Positions 1 to 7,940 of a DNA stretch of 64,000 bases are shown piece after piece. Source of the DNA: Aeromonas taiwanensis. GTDB taxonomy: Bacteria > Pseudomonadota > Gammaproteobacteria > Enterobacterales > Aeromonadaceae. The stretch spans positions 22,015-86,014 of the forward strand of contig NZ_CDDD01000074.1 in NCBI RefSeq assembly GCF_000820165.1, given 5' to 3'. The notes beneath the pieces are model-generated. The model ran no database searches. It had not been told where the DNA came from and was given only the letters and a program-made list of their open reading frames with translations. The translations under genes were made by a program, and so were the position numbers. Within the stretch, counting starts at the first letter, position 1, and each line of letters begins with the position of its first letter.

Positions 1-65
1 CAGATAGCGTGCCAATTTCTTGTTTTTCTCGCCTGATCGCCGATATTTGCCGATTTTCCAAAAAA

Positions 66-84
66 ATAGCCACCCGAGGGTGGC
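66..84 (-). terminator. Possible rho-independent terminator, minus strand
   Basis: A perfect 7-bp stem (AGCCACC / GGTGGCT, loop CGA or similar) is followed, when read on the minus strand, by a run of Ts; the plus-strand reading has no T-run. It would end a minus-strand transcript coming from about position 100-280, where a short orphan reading frame lies. Confidence 0.5.
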
Positions 85-103
85 TGAAAAAGATGACGGA
101 ACT

Positions 104-266
104 TCATAGAGCAAAGCATTCAGCGGGAACAAGTTGCTTCCCGTCACCCAGTAAGGAATACATTAACCGTGCCAACTTGGCAGCGTAGCCTTCCTTTCCC
201 ATGCCGCCACGGGCAAACCACGACAGCACAGGCCCATGATGGTAGAATCCCGCGGTTTCACATTTA
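104..266 (-). other. Orphan minus-strand reading frame, possible gene remnant
   Basis: An open frame on the minus strand ends at 104, just before a minus-strand terminator-like hairpin. Its last ~50 codons lie outside prmA and include HHGPVLSWFARGGMG; further upstream it runs antisense into the start of prmA, so no proper gene start exists. The base composition is less GC-rich than the neighbours. I do not recognise the family. It could be the 3' remnant of a decayed or mobile gene, or a chance frame. Confidence 0.2.
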
Positions 267-281
267 TGAAGAGTCGACGCC

Positions 282-1160
282 ATGCCCTGGATACAAATTC
301 GAATCAACGCCACCGCCAAGACCGCGGACAAGGTGAGCAACATGCTGCTGGGGCGTGGAGCCCAGGCGGTGACCTTTATGGATGCCAAGGATGTGCCCGT
401 CTATGAACCCATGCCCGGCGAGACCCCGCTCTGGGGCGAGACCGAGGTGATGGGCCTGTTCGATGCCGAGACAGATCCGGCCCCCACCATCGCCTTCTTC
501 CAGCAGATCTTCGGGGAAGACGTGGGCTACAAGGTGGAGCAGCTGGAGGACAAGGACTGGGTGCGCGAGTGGATGGATCACTTCCACCCCATGCAGTTCG
601 GCGAGCGACTCTGGATCTGCCCGAGCTGGCGCGACGTGCCGGACCCCGAGGCGGTCAACGTCATGCTGGATCCGGGCCTGGCCTTCGGTACCGGTACCCA
701 CCCCACCACGGCGCTCTGCCTGCAGTGGCTGGACGGGCTGGATCTGGCCGGCAAGACAGTGGTCGACTTCGGTTGCGGCTCCGGCATCCTCGGCATCGCG
801 GCGCTGAAACTCGGGGCCGCCCGGGTCATCGGCATCGACATCGATCCCCAGGCCATCCAGGCGAGCCGTGACAACGCCGAGCGCAACGGCGTCGCGGGCC
901 AGATCGAACTCTATCTGCCGGCGGATCAGCCGCAAGACGTCGAAGCGGACGTGGTGGTGGCCAACATCCTGGCCGGCCCGCTGCGGGAACTCGCCCCGCT
1001 CATCGCCGGCCACGGCAAGGCGGGCAGCCTGATGGCCCTCTCCGGCGTGCTGGAGAGCCAGGCGCCGGAGCTGGAGATCATCTACGGCCAGTGGTTCGAG
1101 ATGGATCCGACCGCAGTGAAAGAGGAGTGGTGCCGCCTCTCCGGTCGCAAGCACGGTTAA
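282..1160 (+). CDS. prmA: Ribosomal protein L11 methyltransferase
   Basis: PrmA trimethylates ribosomal protein L11 using S-adenosylmethionine in the cytosol. The 292-residue product is full length for the family (E. coli 293). The N-terminal part is the L11-recognition domain; the SAM-binding motif I ([19 protein letters not shown]) falls near residues 158-176, followed by the acidic motif GIDIDPQA and the NPPF-like motif NILAGPL typical of PrmA. The start begins [10 protein letters not shown], as in other PrmA proteins. It is followed by a strong terminator and so ends its own transcription unit; the accBC or dusB-fis partners seen in some gammaproteobacteria are not visible here. Confidence 0.96.
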   Translation: MPWIQIRINATAKTADKVSNMLLGRGAQAVTFMDAKDVPVYEPMPGETPLWGETEVMGLFDAETDPAPTIAFFQQIFGEDVGYKVEQLEDKDWVREWMDHFHPMQFGERLWICPSWRDVPDPEAVNVMLDPGLAFGTGTHPTTALCLQWLDGLDLAGKTVVDFGCGSGILGIAALKLGAARVIGIDIDPQAIQASRDNAERNGVAGQIELYLPADQPQDVEADVVVANILAGPLRELAPLIAGHGKAGSLMALSGVLESQAPELEIIYGQWFEMDPTAVKEEWCRLSGRKHG

Positions 1161-1197
1161 GCAGACATCTCCCGTCCCGCCTCCAGCGCGGCGGATG

Positions 1198-1231
1198 ACA
1201 ACAAGGGCACCCCGGGGTGCTCTTGTTGTTT
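1198..1231 (+). terminator. Rho-independent terminator after prmA
   Basis: An extended hairpin (ACAACAAG.GCACC / GGTGC.CTTGTTGT) 38 nt after the prmA stop, followed by TTTC. It separates prmA from the eat-eutBC operon. Confidence 0.8.
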
Positions 1232-1320
1232 CTGCCTGTCCGTTTTACGCAGCTTCCTGCGCACTCTCTCCGTGCTCCCCCAGCCTCCCCATCCAGGCAC
1301 GCAGCCACCAGCCGGGCATA

Positions 1321-1338
1321 GTGGTGCCGCTGCACCAC
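1321..1338. promoter_or_regulatory. Palindrome, candidate enhancer-binding-protein site
   Basis: A perfect 7-bp inverted repeat (GTGGTGC-CGCT-GCACCAC) lies about 90 bp upstream of the sigma-54 promoter of eat-eutBC. Its position and symmetry fit an upstream activating sequence for a sigma-54 activator. The protein that binds it is not encoded in this window. Confidence 0.45.
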
Positions 1339-1425
1339 AATGACGCAATGGCTGTGCGGCGGCCTTCAGCATGGATGCCATACAACCATTTGAAAAGTAA
1401 TGACATAGCGTGCCATGTGGCTGAG

Positions 1426-1440
1426 TGGTACGCCCCTTGC
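1426..1440 (+). promoter_or_regulatory. Sigma-54 (RpoN) promoter of eat-eutBC
   Basis: TGGTACGCCCCTTGC matches the -24/-12 consensus TGGCACG-N4-TTGC with one change, and has the obligatory GG-N10-GC spacing (GG at 1427-1428, GC at 1439-1440). Transcription would begin near 1452, giving a leader of about 40 nt before eat. Confidence 0.75.
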
Positions 1441-1490
1441 AAACCCGCCCTTCAGAGACTTTCACCTTTGAATGTCATTTGGAGAAGCGT

Positions 1491-2876
1491 ATGCAGCATC
1501 AGGATTGTGCAAAACCGGCACTGAAACGGACTCTGGGGGCTTTCCAACTGTGGGGGATCGCCGTGGGGCTGGTGATCTCGGGGGAATATTTCGGCTGGAG
1601 CTACGGCTGGGCGCAGGCGGGCACCATGGGCTTTCTGGTCACCTCTTTGCTGGTGGCGGCCATGTACACGGCCTTCATCTTCAGCTTCACCGAGCTGACC
1701 ACCTCCATCCCCCATGCAGGGGGCCCCTTTGCCTATGCCTACCGCGCCTTTGGCCCGGTCGGGGGATACATCGCAGGCTTTGCCACCCTGATCGAGTTCG
1801 TGTTCGCCCCGCCCGCCATCGCCATGGCGATCGGCGCCTACCTCAATGTGCAGTTCCCGGCCATCGATCCCAAGTGGGTAGCGGTGAGCGCCTATCTCGT
1901 CTTCATGACCCTCAATCTCATCGGGGTAGGCATCGCCGCCACCTTCGAGCTGCTGGTCACCCTGCTCGCCATCTTCGAGCTGCTGGTCTTCATGGGGGTG
2001 GTCAGCCCGGGCTTCAGCGCCAGCAACTTCATGCTCAACGGCTGGGCGGGTCAACAGGAGTTCAGCCTCGGCGCCGTCTCCGGCATCTTTGCCGCCATTC
2101 CGTTTGCCATCTGGTTCTTCCTCGCTATTGAAGGAGCCGCCATGGCGGCCGAAGAGGCCAAGGAACCGAAGAAGACCATCCCCAAGGCGTTCATCGGGGG
2201 CATACTCACCCTGGTCGTGCTGGCCATGGGGGTCATGGTGTTTGCCGGGGGTGTCGGCGACTGGCGCCAGCTCGCCAACATCAACGATCCCCTGCCACAG
2301 GCCATGAAGATGATCGTGGGCGAGAGCAGCGGCTGGCTGCACATGCTGGTCTGGCTGGGGCTGTTCGGCCTCATCGCCTCCTTCCATGGCATCATCATGG
2401 GCTATTCCCGCCAGATCTTTGCCCTGGCGCGGGCCGGCTATCTGCCCGCCACGCTGGCCTCGGTCAACCCGCGCTTCCAGACCCCGCACTGGGCCATCCT
2501 GGCCGGCGGCGTGGTGGGGATCCTGGCGATCTTCTCCGACTCGCTGATCGTCATCGGCGGGCTCTCCCTCACGGCCAACATAGTGACCATGGCGGTGTTT
2601 GGCGCCATCGTCATGTACATCATCTCGATGGCCGCCCTGTTCAAGCTGCGCCGCACCGAGCCTGCGCTGCAACGCCCGTTCAAGGCCCCGCTCTATCCCT
2701 TTGCTCCGGCACTCGCGCTGGGACTGGCTATCCTCTGTCTGGTGGCCATGGTCTATTACAACGGCCTGCTGGCACTGATCTTCGGCGGCCTGATGCTGGC
2801 GGGATACGCCTACTTCCGTCTGACCCATGACGAAGCGCTCGCCGCCAGCGATGGCGAGCTGGTCAAGGCTGGTTGA
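1491..2876 (+). CDS. eat: Ethanolamine permease (APC superfamily)
   Basis: An inner-membrane amino-acid/polyamine/organocation-type permease of 461 residues with about 12 hydrophobic segments, predicted to take up ethanolamine. The N-terminus (LGAFQLWGIAVGLVISGEYF) has the conserved first-helix GxVIxGxYF-type motif seen in Eat proteins. The start at 1491 is chosen because GGAGAAG lies just upstream and because the longer frame would begin inside the sigma-54 promoter. It leads an operon with eutB and eutC, which supports ethanolamine rather than an amino acid as substrate. The same eat-eutB-eutC arrangement occurs in pseudomonads, without microcompartment genes. Confidence 0.9.
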   Translation: MQHQDCAKPALKRTLGAFQLWGIAVGLVISGEYFGWSYGWAQAGTMGFLVTSLLVAAMYTAFIFSFTELTTSIPHAGGPFAYAYRAFGPVGGYIAGFATLIEFVFAPPAIAMAIGAYLNVQFPAIDPKWVAVSAYLVFMTLNLIGVGIAATFELLVTLLAIFELLVFMGVVSPGFSASNFMLNGWAGQQEFSLGAVSGIFAAIPFAIWFFLAIEGAAMAAEEAKEPKKTIPKAFIGGILTLVVLAMGVMVFAGGVGDWRQLANINDPLPQAMKMIVGESSGWLHMLVWLGLFGLIASFHGIIMGYSRQIFALARAGYLPATLASVNPRFQTPHWAILAGGVVGILAIFSDSLIVIGGLSLTANIVTMAVFGAIVMYIISMAALFKLRRTEPALQRPFKAPLYPFAPALALGLAILCLVAMVYYNGLLALIFGGLMLAGYAYFRLTHDEALAASDGELVKAG

Positions 2877-2957
2877 TACCCGCCCCGTTTGCCCGAAGCG
2901 CACAGCGTCAGCGAAGGCACTGTGCGCTTCCGGCCCCATGAATCGACGAGAACGCCC

Positions 2958-4349
2958 ATGTATCGCACCCACCTCTCTCACCACAGCTATCAGTTTCCCG
3001 ATCTGCGCACCCTCATGGCCAAGGCTACGCCGGCCCGCTCCGGCGACTATCTGGCCGGCGTCGCCGCCGGCAGCGCCGAGGAGCGGATGGCCGCCAGGAT
3101 GGCGCTGGCGGATCTCCCCCTCAAGACCTTCCTCAACGAGGCGCTGATCCCCTATGAACAGGACGAGGTGACCCGCCTCATCATGGACAACCATGACAGC
3201 GCCGCCTTTGCCCCCATCAGCCACCTGACGGTGGGGGATTTTCGCAACTGGCTGCTGTCGGAGGCGGCCAACAGCCAGACCCTGGCGCGCGTGGCCCCCG
3301 GCATCACGCCCGAGATGGCCGCCGCCGTCAGCAAGCTGATGCGCAATCAGGATCTGATCCTGGTCGCCAGAAAATGCCGGGTCGTCACCGCCTTTCGCAA
3401 CACCATAGGGTTACCCGGCCGGCTCAGCGTGCGGCTGCAGCCGAACCACCCCACGGACGATCCCCAGGGCATTGCCGCCGCCATGCTCGATGGTCTCCTG
3501 TATGGCGCCGGGGATGCGGTGGTCGGCATCAACCCGGCCAGCGACAACCTGCCGGTCCTCGCCAGCCTGAATCAGATGCTCGACGAGGTGATCCAGCGTT
3601 TCGACATTCCCACCCAATCCTGCATCCTGACCCATGTCACCAACACCCTGCAGCTCATCGAGCGCAATGTGCCCGTGGATCTGGTATTCCAGTCCATCGC
3701 CGGCACCGAAGCGGCCAATCGGGGCTTCGGCATCGATCTGGCCCTGCTGCAGGAGGCCCATGACGCGGCCCTCGGCCTGGGACGGGGCACCCTGGGCAAC
3801 AACGTCATGTACTTCGAGACGGGCCAGGGCAGTTGCCTCTCGGCCAATGCCCACCACGGGCTGGATCAGCAGACCTGCGAGGCGAGGGCCTACGGGGTGG
3901 CTCGCCACTTCAAGCCGCTGCTGTGCAATACCGTCGTGGGCTTCATCGGGCCGGAATACCTCTATGACGGCAAGCAGATCATCCGCGCCGGGCTGGAAGA
4001 TCACTTCTGCGGCAAGCTGCTGGGGGTGCCGCTCGGCTGTGACGTCTGCTACACCAACCATGCCGAAGCGGATCAGGACGACATGGATACCCTGCTCACC
4101 CTGCTGGCCACCGCCGGTCTCACCTTCCTCATCGGTGTCCCCGGTGCCGACGACATCATGCTCAACTACCAGAGCACCTCGTTTCACGACGCCCTTTACA
4201 TCCGCGATCTGCTCGGCCTCAAGCACGCACCGGAATTTGCCGACTGGCTGGTGCGCATGCAGCTCACCAACCCGGATGGCCAGCTGCTCGATGCCGGCCT
4301 GCGCCACCCGCTGCTGACCACCTTCGGCCCCCGTGGCAAGGTGGCCTGA
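2958..4349 (+). CDS. eutB: Ethanolamine ammonia-lyase large subunit
   Basis: The catalytic subunit of adenosylcobalamin-dependent ethanolamine ammonia-lyase, which converts ethanolamine to acetaldehyde and ammonia. The product is 463 residues, a little longer than the E. coli protein (453). The start MYRTHLSHHSYQF at 2958 aligns with known EutB N-termini, so the 23-codon upstream extension of the frame is rejected. Recognisable family stretches are LMAKATPARSGDYLAGVAA near residue 20 and GLPGRLSVRLQPNHPTDDP in mid-protein. It lies between eat and eutC, and eutC begins within 25 nt of its stop, so the two subunits are made together. Confidence 0.96.
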   Translation: MYRTHLSHHSYQFPDLRTLMAKATPARSGDYLAGVAAGSAEERMAARMALADLPLKTFLNEALIPYEQDEVTRLIMDNHDSAAFAPISHLTVGDFRNWLLSEAANSQTLARVAPGITPEMAAAVSKLMRNQDLILVARKCRVVTAFRNTIGLPGRLSVRLQPNHPTDDPQGIAAAMLDGLLYGAGDAVVGINPASDNLPVLASLNQMLDEVIQRFDIPTQSCILTHVTNTLQLIERNVPVDLVFQSIAGTEAANRGFGIDLALLQEAHDAALGLGRGTLGNNVMYFETGQGSCLSANAHHGLDQQTCEARAYGVARHFKPLLCNTVVGFIGPEYLYDGKQIIRAGLEDHFCGKLLGVPLGCDVCYTNHAEADQDDMDTLLTLLATAGLTFLIGVPGADDIMLNYQSTSFHDALYIRDLLGLKHAPEFADWLVRMQLTNPDGQLLDAGLRHPLLTTFGPRGKVA

Positions 4350-4370
4350 ATGAGCAAGGAGCCCCATGAC

Positions 4371-5165
4371 ATGAGCGACATCGTGCACTTGAACCCCTGG
4401 CTTGAGCTCAAGCGCTACACCTCTGCCCGCATCGCCCTGGGGCGCACCGGCGTCAGCCTGCCCACGGAGGCGTTGCTGGCCTTTGGCCTGGCCCACGCCC
4501 AGGCCCGGGATGCGGTGCACCAGCCACTGGACGTCGCCCGGCTGACTCATGCGCTCGAGTCCGCAGGACACCGGGTGCTGGCGGTGCACAGCGCCGCCAG
4601 CACCCGGGAGGAGTATCTGCGCCGCCCCGATCTGGGCCGGCGCCTGGACGACGCCAGTCGCAGCCTGTTGAGCCAGCAGCCGCAGAACGAGGTCGACCTC
4701 GCCATTGTGCTGGGGGATGGTCTCTCCTCCACCGCCCTGCACCAGAATGCCCTGCCCTTTGTCGAGTCCCTGCAATCCCATCTCAGGCGTCTGGGGCTGA
4801 CCTGCGCCCCGCTGGTCATGGCCAGCCAGGCCAGAGTGGCACTGGGGGACGAGGTGGGCGAGCTGCTGGGGGCGCGCGCCGTGCTGGTGATGATTGGCGA
4901 GCGCCCCGGCCTCTCCTCACCCGACAGCCTGGGGCTCTATCTGACCTGGCAGCCCAGGGTCGGGCGCATGGACTCCGAGCGCAACTGCATCTCCAACGTG
5001 CGACCGGCGGGCCTGGATTTTCCCCAGGCGGCGCACAAGCTGGCCTGGTTGCTGGAGCAGGCCTTCAGCCGCCGCCTGACCGGGGTCGCCCTCAAGGATG
5101 AGAGCGGCGAACTCTCCCGGCTGATCGAGCACGATGCGACCCTGCCCCCCTCTCGCCCCACCTGA
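4371..5165 (+). CDS. eutC: Ethanolamine ammonia-lyase small subunit
   Basis: The small subunit that completes the B12 site of ethanolamine ammonia-lyase. The 264-residue product carries family stretches such as DLAIVLGDGLSSTAL and ALGDEVGELLGARAVLVMIG. Two ATGs are possible: 4350, directly abutting the eutB stop, and 4371, which has AAGGAG nine bases upstream; the second is preferred. No eut carboxysome, EutA reactivase or EutG/EutE genes are in the window, so acetaldehyde must be handled by enzymes encoded elsewhere. Confidence 0.95.
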   Translation: MSDIVHLNPWLELKRYTSARIALGRTGVSLPTEALLAFGLAHAQARDAVHQPLDVARLTHALESAGHRVLAVHSAASTREEYLRRPDLGRRLDDASRSLLSQQPQNEVDLAIVLGDGLSSTALHQNALPFVESLQSHLRRLGLTCAPLVMASQARVALGDEVGELLGARAVLVMIGERPGLSSPDSLGLYLTWQPRVGRMDSERNCISNVRPAGLDFPQAAHKLAWLLEQAFSRRLTGVALKDESGELSRLIEHDATLPPSRPT

Positions 5166-5320
5166 TGATGCGGACGGGCCCGCCCGGGCTCGTCCACGGT
5201 GAGATTCCAATCTGAACCACTTGAATCTTGATACGGCTGCAGGCATCGTCATCCAGCCATCGGCGACACTCGCCTGTGCGCAGCCCAAGGGCACGCAATG
5301 ACTGGAAACAGGAGGATAAA

Positions 5321-6298
5321 ATGAAGATCGCCATTCTGGATGACTATCAGGATCAGGTGCGCCACCTCCCCTGCTTTGCCCTGCTGGCGGGGCACGACGT
5401 TCGCATTCTCAACCAGGGCGAGCCCGATGCCGCGCGCCTCGCCGCTCGCCTGGAAGGGGTGGAGGCCCTGGTGCTGATCCGCGAGCGCACCCGCATCGAC
5501 GAGGCGCTGCTCAAGCGCCTCCCCTCCCTTCGCCTCATCAGCCAGACCGGCAAAGTCAGCCAGCATATCGACCCCCTCCAGTGCCAGCGCCACGGCGTGG
5601 CCGTCGCCGAGGGCGTCGGCAGCCCGGTGGCACCGGCCGAGCTCTGCTGGGCCCTCATCATGGCGGCCTCCCGCCACCTTCCGGCCTACAGCCATGCCCT
5701 CGCCCAGGGACAGTGGCAGCAATCCGGCGCGCTGGGTCTTGGTCGCACCCTGCAGGGGCTGACCCTGGGCATCTGGGGCTATGGCAAGATTGGCAGGCTG
5801 GTGGCCGGTTACGGCCGGGCCTTTGGCATGTCGGTGCTGGTATGGGGCAGTGACGCCTCCCGCCGGCAGGCCGAGCAAGATGGCCATGCCAGCGCCCCCG
5901 ACAAGGAGGCCTTCTTCCGCCAGGCCGATGTCCTCTCCCTGCACCTGCGCCTCGGTGAGGCGACCCGCGGCTGCGTGACCCGGGCCGATCTCGCGCGCAT
6001 GAAGGGGGACTCCCTGCTGGTCAATGTGAGCCGGGCGGAGCTTATCGAGCCGGGCGCCCTGTATGCGGCGATGAGCGCCAACCCGAGCCGGCGGGCGGCA
6101 GTCGACGTGTTCGACATCGAGCCCGCCACGCCGGACAGCGAGCCCCTGCTGGGGTTGCCCAACGTGGTGGCCACGCCGCACCTGGGCTATGTGGAGCGCA
6201 ACAGCTACGAACTCTATTTTCGTGCCGCCTTTGAAAACCTGGTTGCCTTTGCCGAGGGCAGACCGACCAACCTGGTGCTGCCCGTGGCGGGCGGCTGA
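5321..6298 (+). CDS. D-2-hydroxyacid dehydrogenase family protein
   Basis: An NAD(P)-dependent oxidoreductase of the D-isomer-specific 2-hydroxyacid dehydrogenase family (325 residues). The nucleotide-binding glycine motif (GIWGYGKIGRLVAGYGRAFG) is near residues 147-166, and the catalytic Arg (NVSRAEL), Glu (DVFDIEPA) and His (TPHLGYV) are all present. The start at 5321 has a strong AGGAGG six bases upstream. The substrate is not evident; the N-terminus MKIAILDDYQD is shared by a large uncharacterised subfamily. It follows eutC after a 155-bp gap with a GC-rich stem-loop but no clear U-tract, so partial readthrough from the eut operon is possible. Confidence 0.82.
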   Translation: MKIAILDDYQDQVRHLPCFALLAGHDVRILNQGEPDAARLAARLEGVEALVLIRERTRIDEALLKRLPSLRLISQTGKVSQHIDPLQCQRHGVAVAEGVGSPVAPAELCWALIMAASRHLPAYSHALAQGQWQQSGALGLGRTLQGLTLGIWGYGKIGRLVAGYGRAFGMSVLVWGSDASRRQAEQDGHASAPDKEAFFRQADVLSLHLRLGEATRGCVTRADLARMKGDSLLVNVSRAELIEPGALYAAMSANPSRRAAVDVFDIEPATPDSEPLLGLPNVVATPHLGYVERNSYELYFRAAFENLVAFAEGRPTNLVLPVAGG

Positions 6299-6356
6299 TC
6301 AGGTTATCCGGCGGCCCGGCCGCCAAGCTGCAGCGCCAGACCGACAAGGAGCCCCC

Positions 6357-6911
6357 ATGACCGAATACGAGAAGATGATCGCCAGCCAGCCCTACAACTG
6401 CATGGCGCCGGAGCTGGATCTCTTGCGCCGGGAGACGGCGCGCCTCTACCGCCGCTTCAACCACTGCGACGAGGAGGATGAGCAGCTCGCGCTGCTGCGG
6501 GAGATCGTCGGCGAGCTGGCAGAGGGGGCCTTCATCTGCCCGCCCCTCTACTGTACCTATGGCCGCCACATCCACCTTGGCCAGGGCTCCTACATCAACA
6601 TGGGGGCCACCCTGCTGGACAACGCACCGATCCGCATCGGCGCCGGGGTGATGATAGGGCCCAACGTGCAGATCTACACCGCCGCCCACGCCCTGGAGGC
6701 CGATGAACGCCTGCAGGGGGTGGAGACGGCGCTGCCGGTCACCATCGAAGACAGGGTCTGGATCGGGGGCGGGGCCATACTGCTGCCGGGGGTAACCATA
6801 GGGCGGGAGGCGATCGTCGGCGCGGGGGCCGTGGTCAGCAAGGATGTGCCGGCCGGTGCCCGGGTGGTGGGCAACCCGGCCAGGATACTGCCAGCCAGGG
6901 CGGAAGGCTGA
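6357..6911 (+). CDS. Maltose/galactoside O-acetyltransferase-type hexapeptide protein
   Basis: A left-handed beta-helix acetyltransferase of 184 residues resembling Maa, LacA and NodL. The N-terminal Mac domain (EYEKMIASQPYNCMAPELDL) is followed by hexapeptide repeats (IRIGAGVMIGPNVQIYTAAH, VWIGGGAILLPGVTIG, AIVGAGAVVSKDVPAG) and the closing GNPARIL. The family transfers acetyl from acetyl-CoA to a sugar hydroxyl; the catalytic His is in the YTAAHAL stretch. The natural acceptor is unknown. AAGGAG lies just upstream of the ATG at 6357, and the gene is probably cotranscribed with the dehydrogenase 58 bp upstream. Confidence 0.88.
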   Translation: MTEYEKMIASQPYNCMAPELDLLRRETARLYRRFNHCDEEDEQLALLREIVGELAEGAFICPPLYCTYGRHIHLGQGSYINMGATLLDNAPIRIGAGVMIGPNVQIYTAAHALEADERLQGVETALPVTIEDRVWIGGGAILLPGVTIGREAIVGAGAVVSKDVPAGARVVGNPARILPARAEG

Positions 6912-6940
6912 GCCCGGGCGCACTACCGAGCCGCACCAAT

Positions 6941-7089
6941 AAAAATGAAGCCCAATGTCATGAAGACCATGATGACCTGTGAAAAGGTGACCTTTCCAGT
7001 CCTAGGAGGTTGAGGGTACCTATACCTAAAAAACGCCCAAAAAAATGAAGCCCAATGTCATGAAGACGTTGGGCTGTAAAAAGGTGCTA
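6941..7089. repeat. Direct repeat with exact 100-bp period in a 430-bp intergenic region
   Basis: A 27-bp block beginning AAAAATGAAGCCCAATGTCA occurs at 6941-6967 and again, identically, at 7041-7067; similarity continues for about 20 bp (GT.AAAAGGTG). In the second copy AGCCCAA (7049-7055) pairs with TTGGGCT (7069-7075) and is followed on the minus strand by Ts, giving a terminator-like hairpin; in the first copy the partner arm has been replaced. No gene is visible between 6912 and 7341. Confidence 0.75.
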
Positions 7090-7116
7090 CGGAATTGCGA
7101 CTCTCATCGCAGAAAA

Positions 7117-7137
7117 TTAGAAGGGATCCCCTTCTAA
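7117..7137. repeat. Perfect 9-bp-arm inverted repeat
   Basis: TTAGAAGGG-ATC-CCCTTCTAA is a perfect hairpin or operator-like palindrome in the non-coding stretch between the acetyltransferase gene and ydjA. No T-run follows on either strand, so it is not a standard terminator. Confidence 0.6.
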
Positions 7138-7300
7138 ACTGGCAGTGGGATAATAAAGGGGCGCAAACGTTTTACATAGCGTAATCCACCAGGATTGAGA
7201 AGAACCTCTCACTATTTAAAAAATGTCCGGCTAATCCCCGCTCCCCTCTTGGCAAGCGCCCATTTATCAGTACAGCCTGATGGAACTATCAGAAAACAAA

Positions 7301-7324
7301 AAAGCCCTGAATAATCAGGGCTTT
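7301..7324 (-). terminator. Rho-independent terminator after ydjA (bidirectional)
   Basis: AAAGCCCTGA-ATAA-TCAGGGCTTT, flanked by A-rich and T-rich tracts on both sides, 18 nt beyond the stop of the minus-strand ydjA. It can also stop plus-strand transcripts arriving from the acetyltransferase side. Confidence 0.85.
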
Positions 7325-7341
7325 CTTTTTATTTTTATGGC

Positions 7342-7890
7342 TCAGAAGCGGCGCACGAAGTCCGCCATCGGCAGCTCGCGCAGCTTGCGAGCCTCCAGCA
7401 TGGGGGTACCGAGGTAGAGGAAGCCCACCAGCTGATCCTCCGGTGCCAGCCCCAGTCCGGCGTTGATCCCCGCATCGAAGATAAACCAGCCGGAGCGCCA
7501 GATGCCGTTGAAGCCCTGGGCCTGGGCCGCCATCTGCATCGCCATCAGGGCACAACCGGCGGAGAGCTCCTGCTCCAGTTTCGGCACCTTGGGGTGCGCC
7601 TGATACCGGGTCGCGACCGCGATGACCAGAGGCGCGCGCAGGGGGGCAGTCCGAGACTTCTCGACGCTGTCCTCATCCTCCCCACGAGCACGGGCGGCGT
7701 TGGCCAGCAGGGTGCCCAGGCGCTCGCGCCCCTCCCCTTCAAACAGGATGAACTGCCAGGGGGTCAGGGTGCCGTGATCCGGCGCACGCAGCCCCGCCTT
7801 CAGGATATTGTCCAGTGCCTCGCCGCTCGGCGCCGGTTCGGTCAGGCGGCCACAGGAGTGGCGATTGAGCAGTAGCGTCAGTGCATCCAT
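7342..7890 (-). CDS. ydjA: NAD(P)H nitroreductase, YdjA family
   Basis: A small FMN-dependent nitroreductase of 182 residues, matching E. coli YdjA (183) closely in length and motifs: [20 protein letters not shown] at the N-terminus, [18 protein letters not shown] (FMN-binding) and [20 protein letters not shown]. The physiological substrate of this subfamily is unknown. The downstream hairpin terminates it, and the autotransporter gene upstream on the same strand ends 50 bp before its start, so the two may share a transcript. Confidence 0.93.
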   Translation of the reverse strand: MDALTLLLNRHSCGRLTEPAPSGEALDNILKAGLRAPDHGTLTPWQFILFEGEGRERLGTLLANAARARGEDEDSVEKSRTAPLRAPLVIAVATRYQAHPKVPKLEQELSAGCALMAMQMAAQAQGFNGIWRSGWFIFDAGINAGLGLAPEDQLVGFLYLGTPMLEARKLRELPMADFVRRF

Positions 7891-7940
7891 TCGATGCTCC
7901 TTCTTGGTCGTGAGGGGCGGTATCGCCCCTGTCTATGGGG

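Noticed and set aside
264..1154. Long antisense open frame over prmA
   Set aside because: A GC-rich shadow frame; prmA has all family motifs on the opposite strand. The same applies to the long antisense frames over eat (1452-3224), eutBC (3411-4781), fadH (10805-12910), sppA (13766-14797), gap (16552-17997), lysS (24565-26328), cysJ/cysI and apeM (40022-42436).
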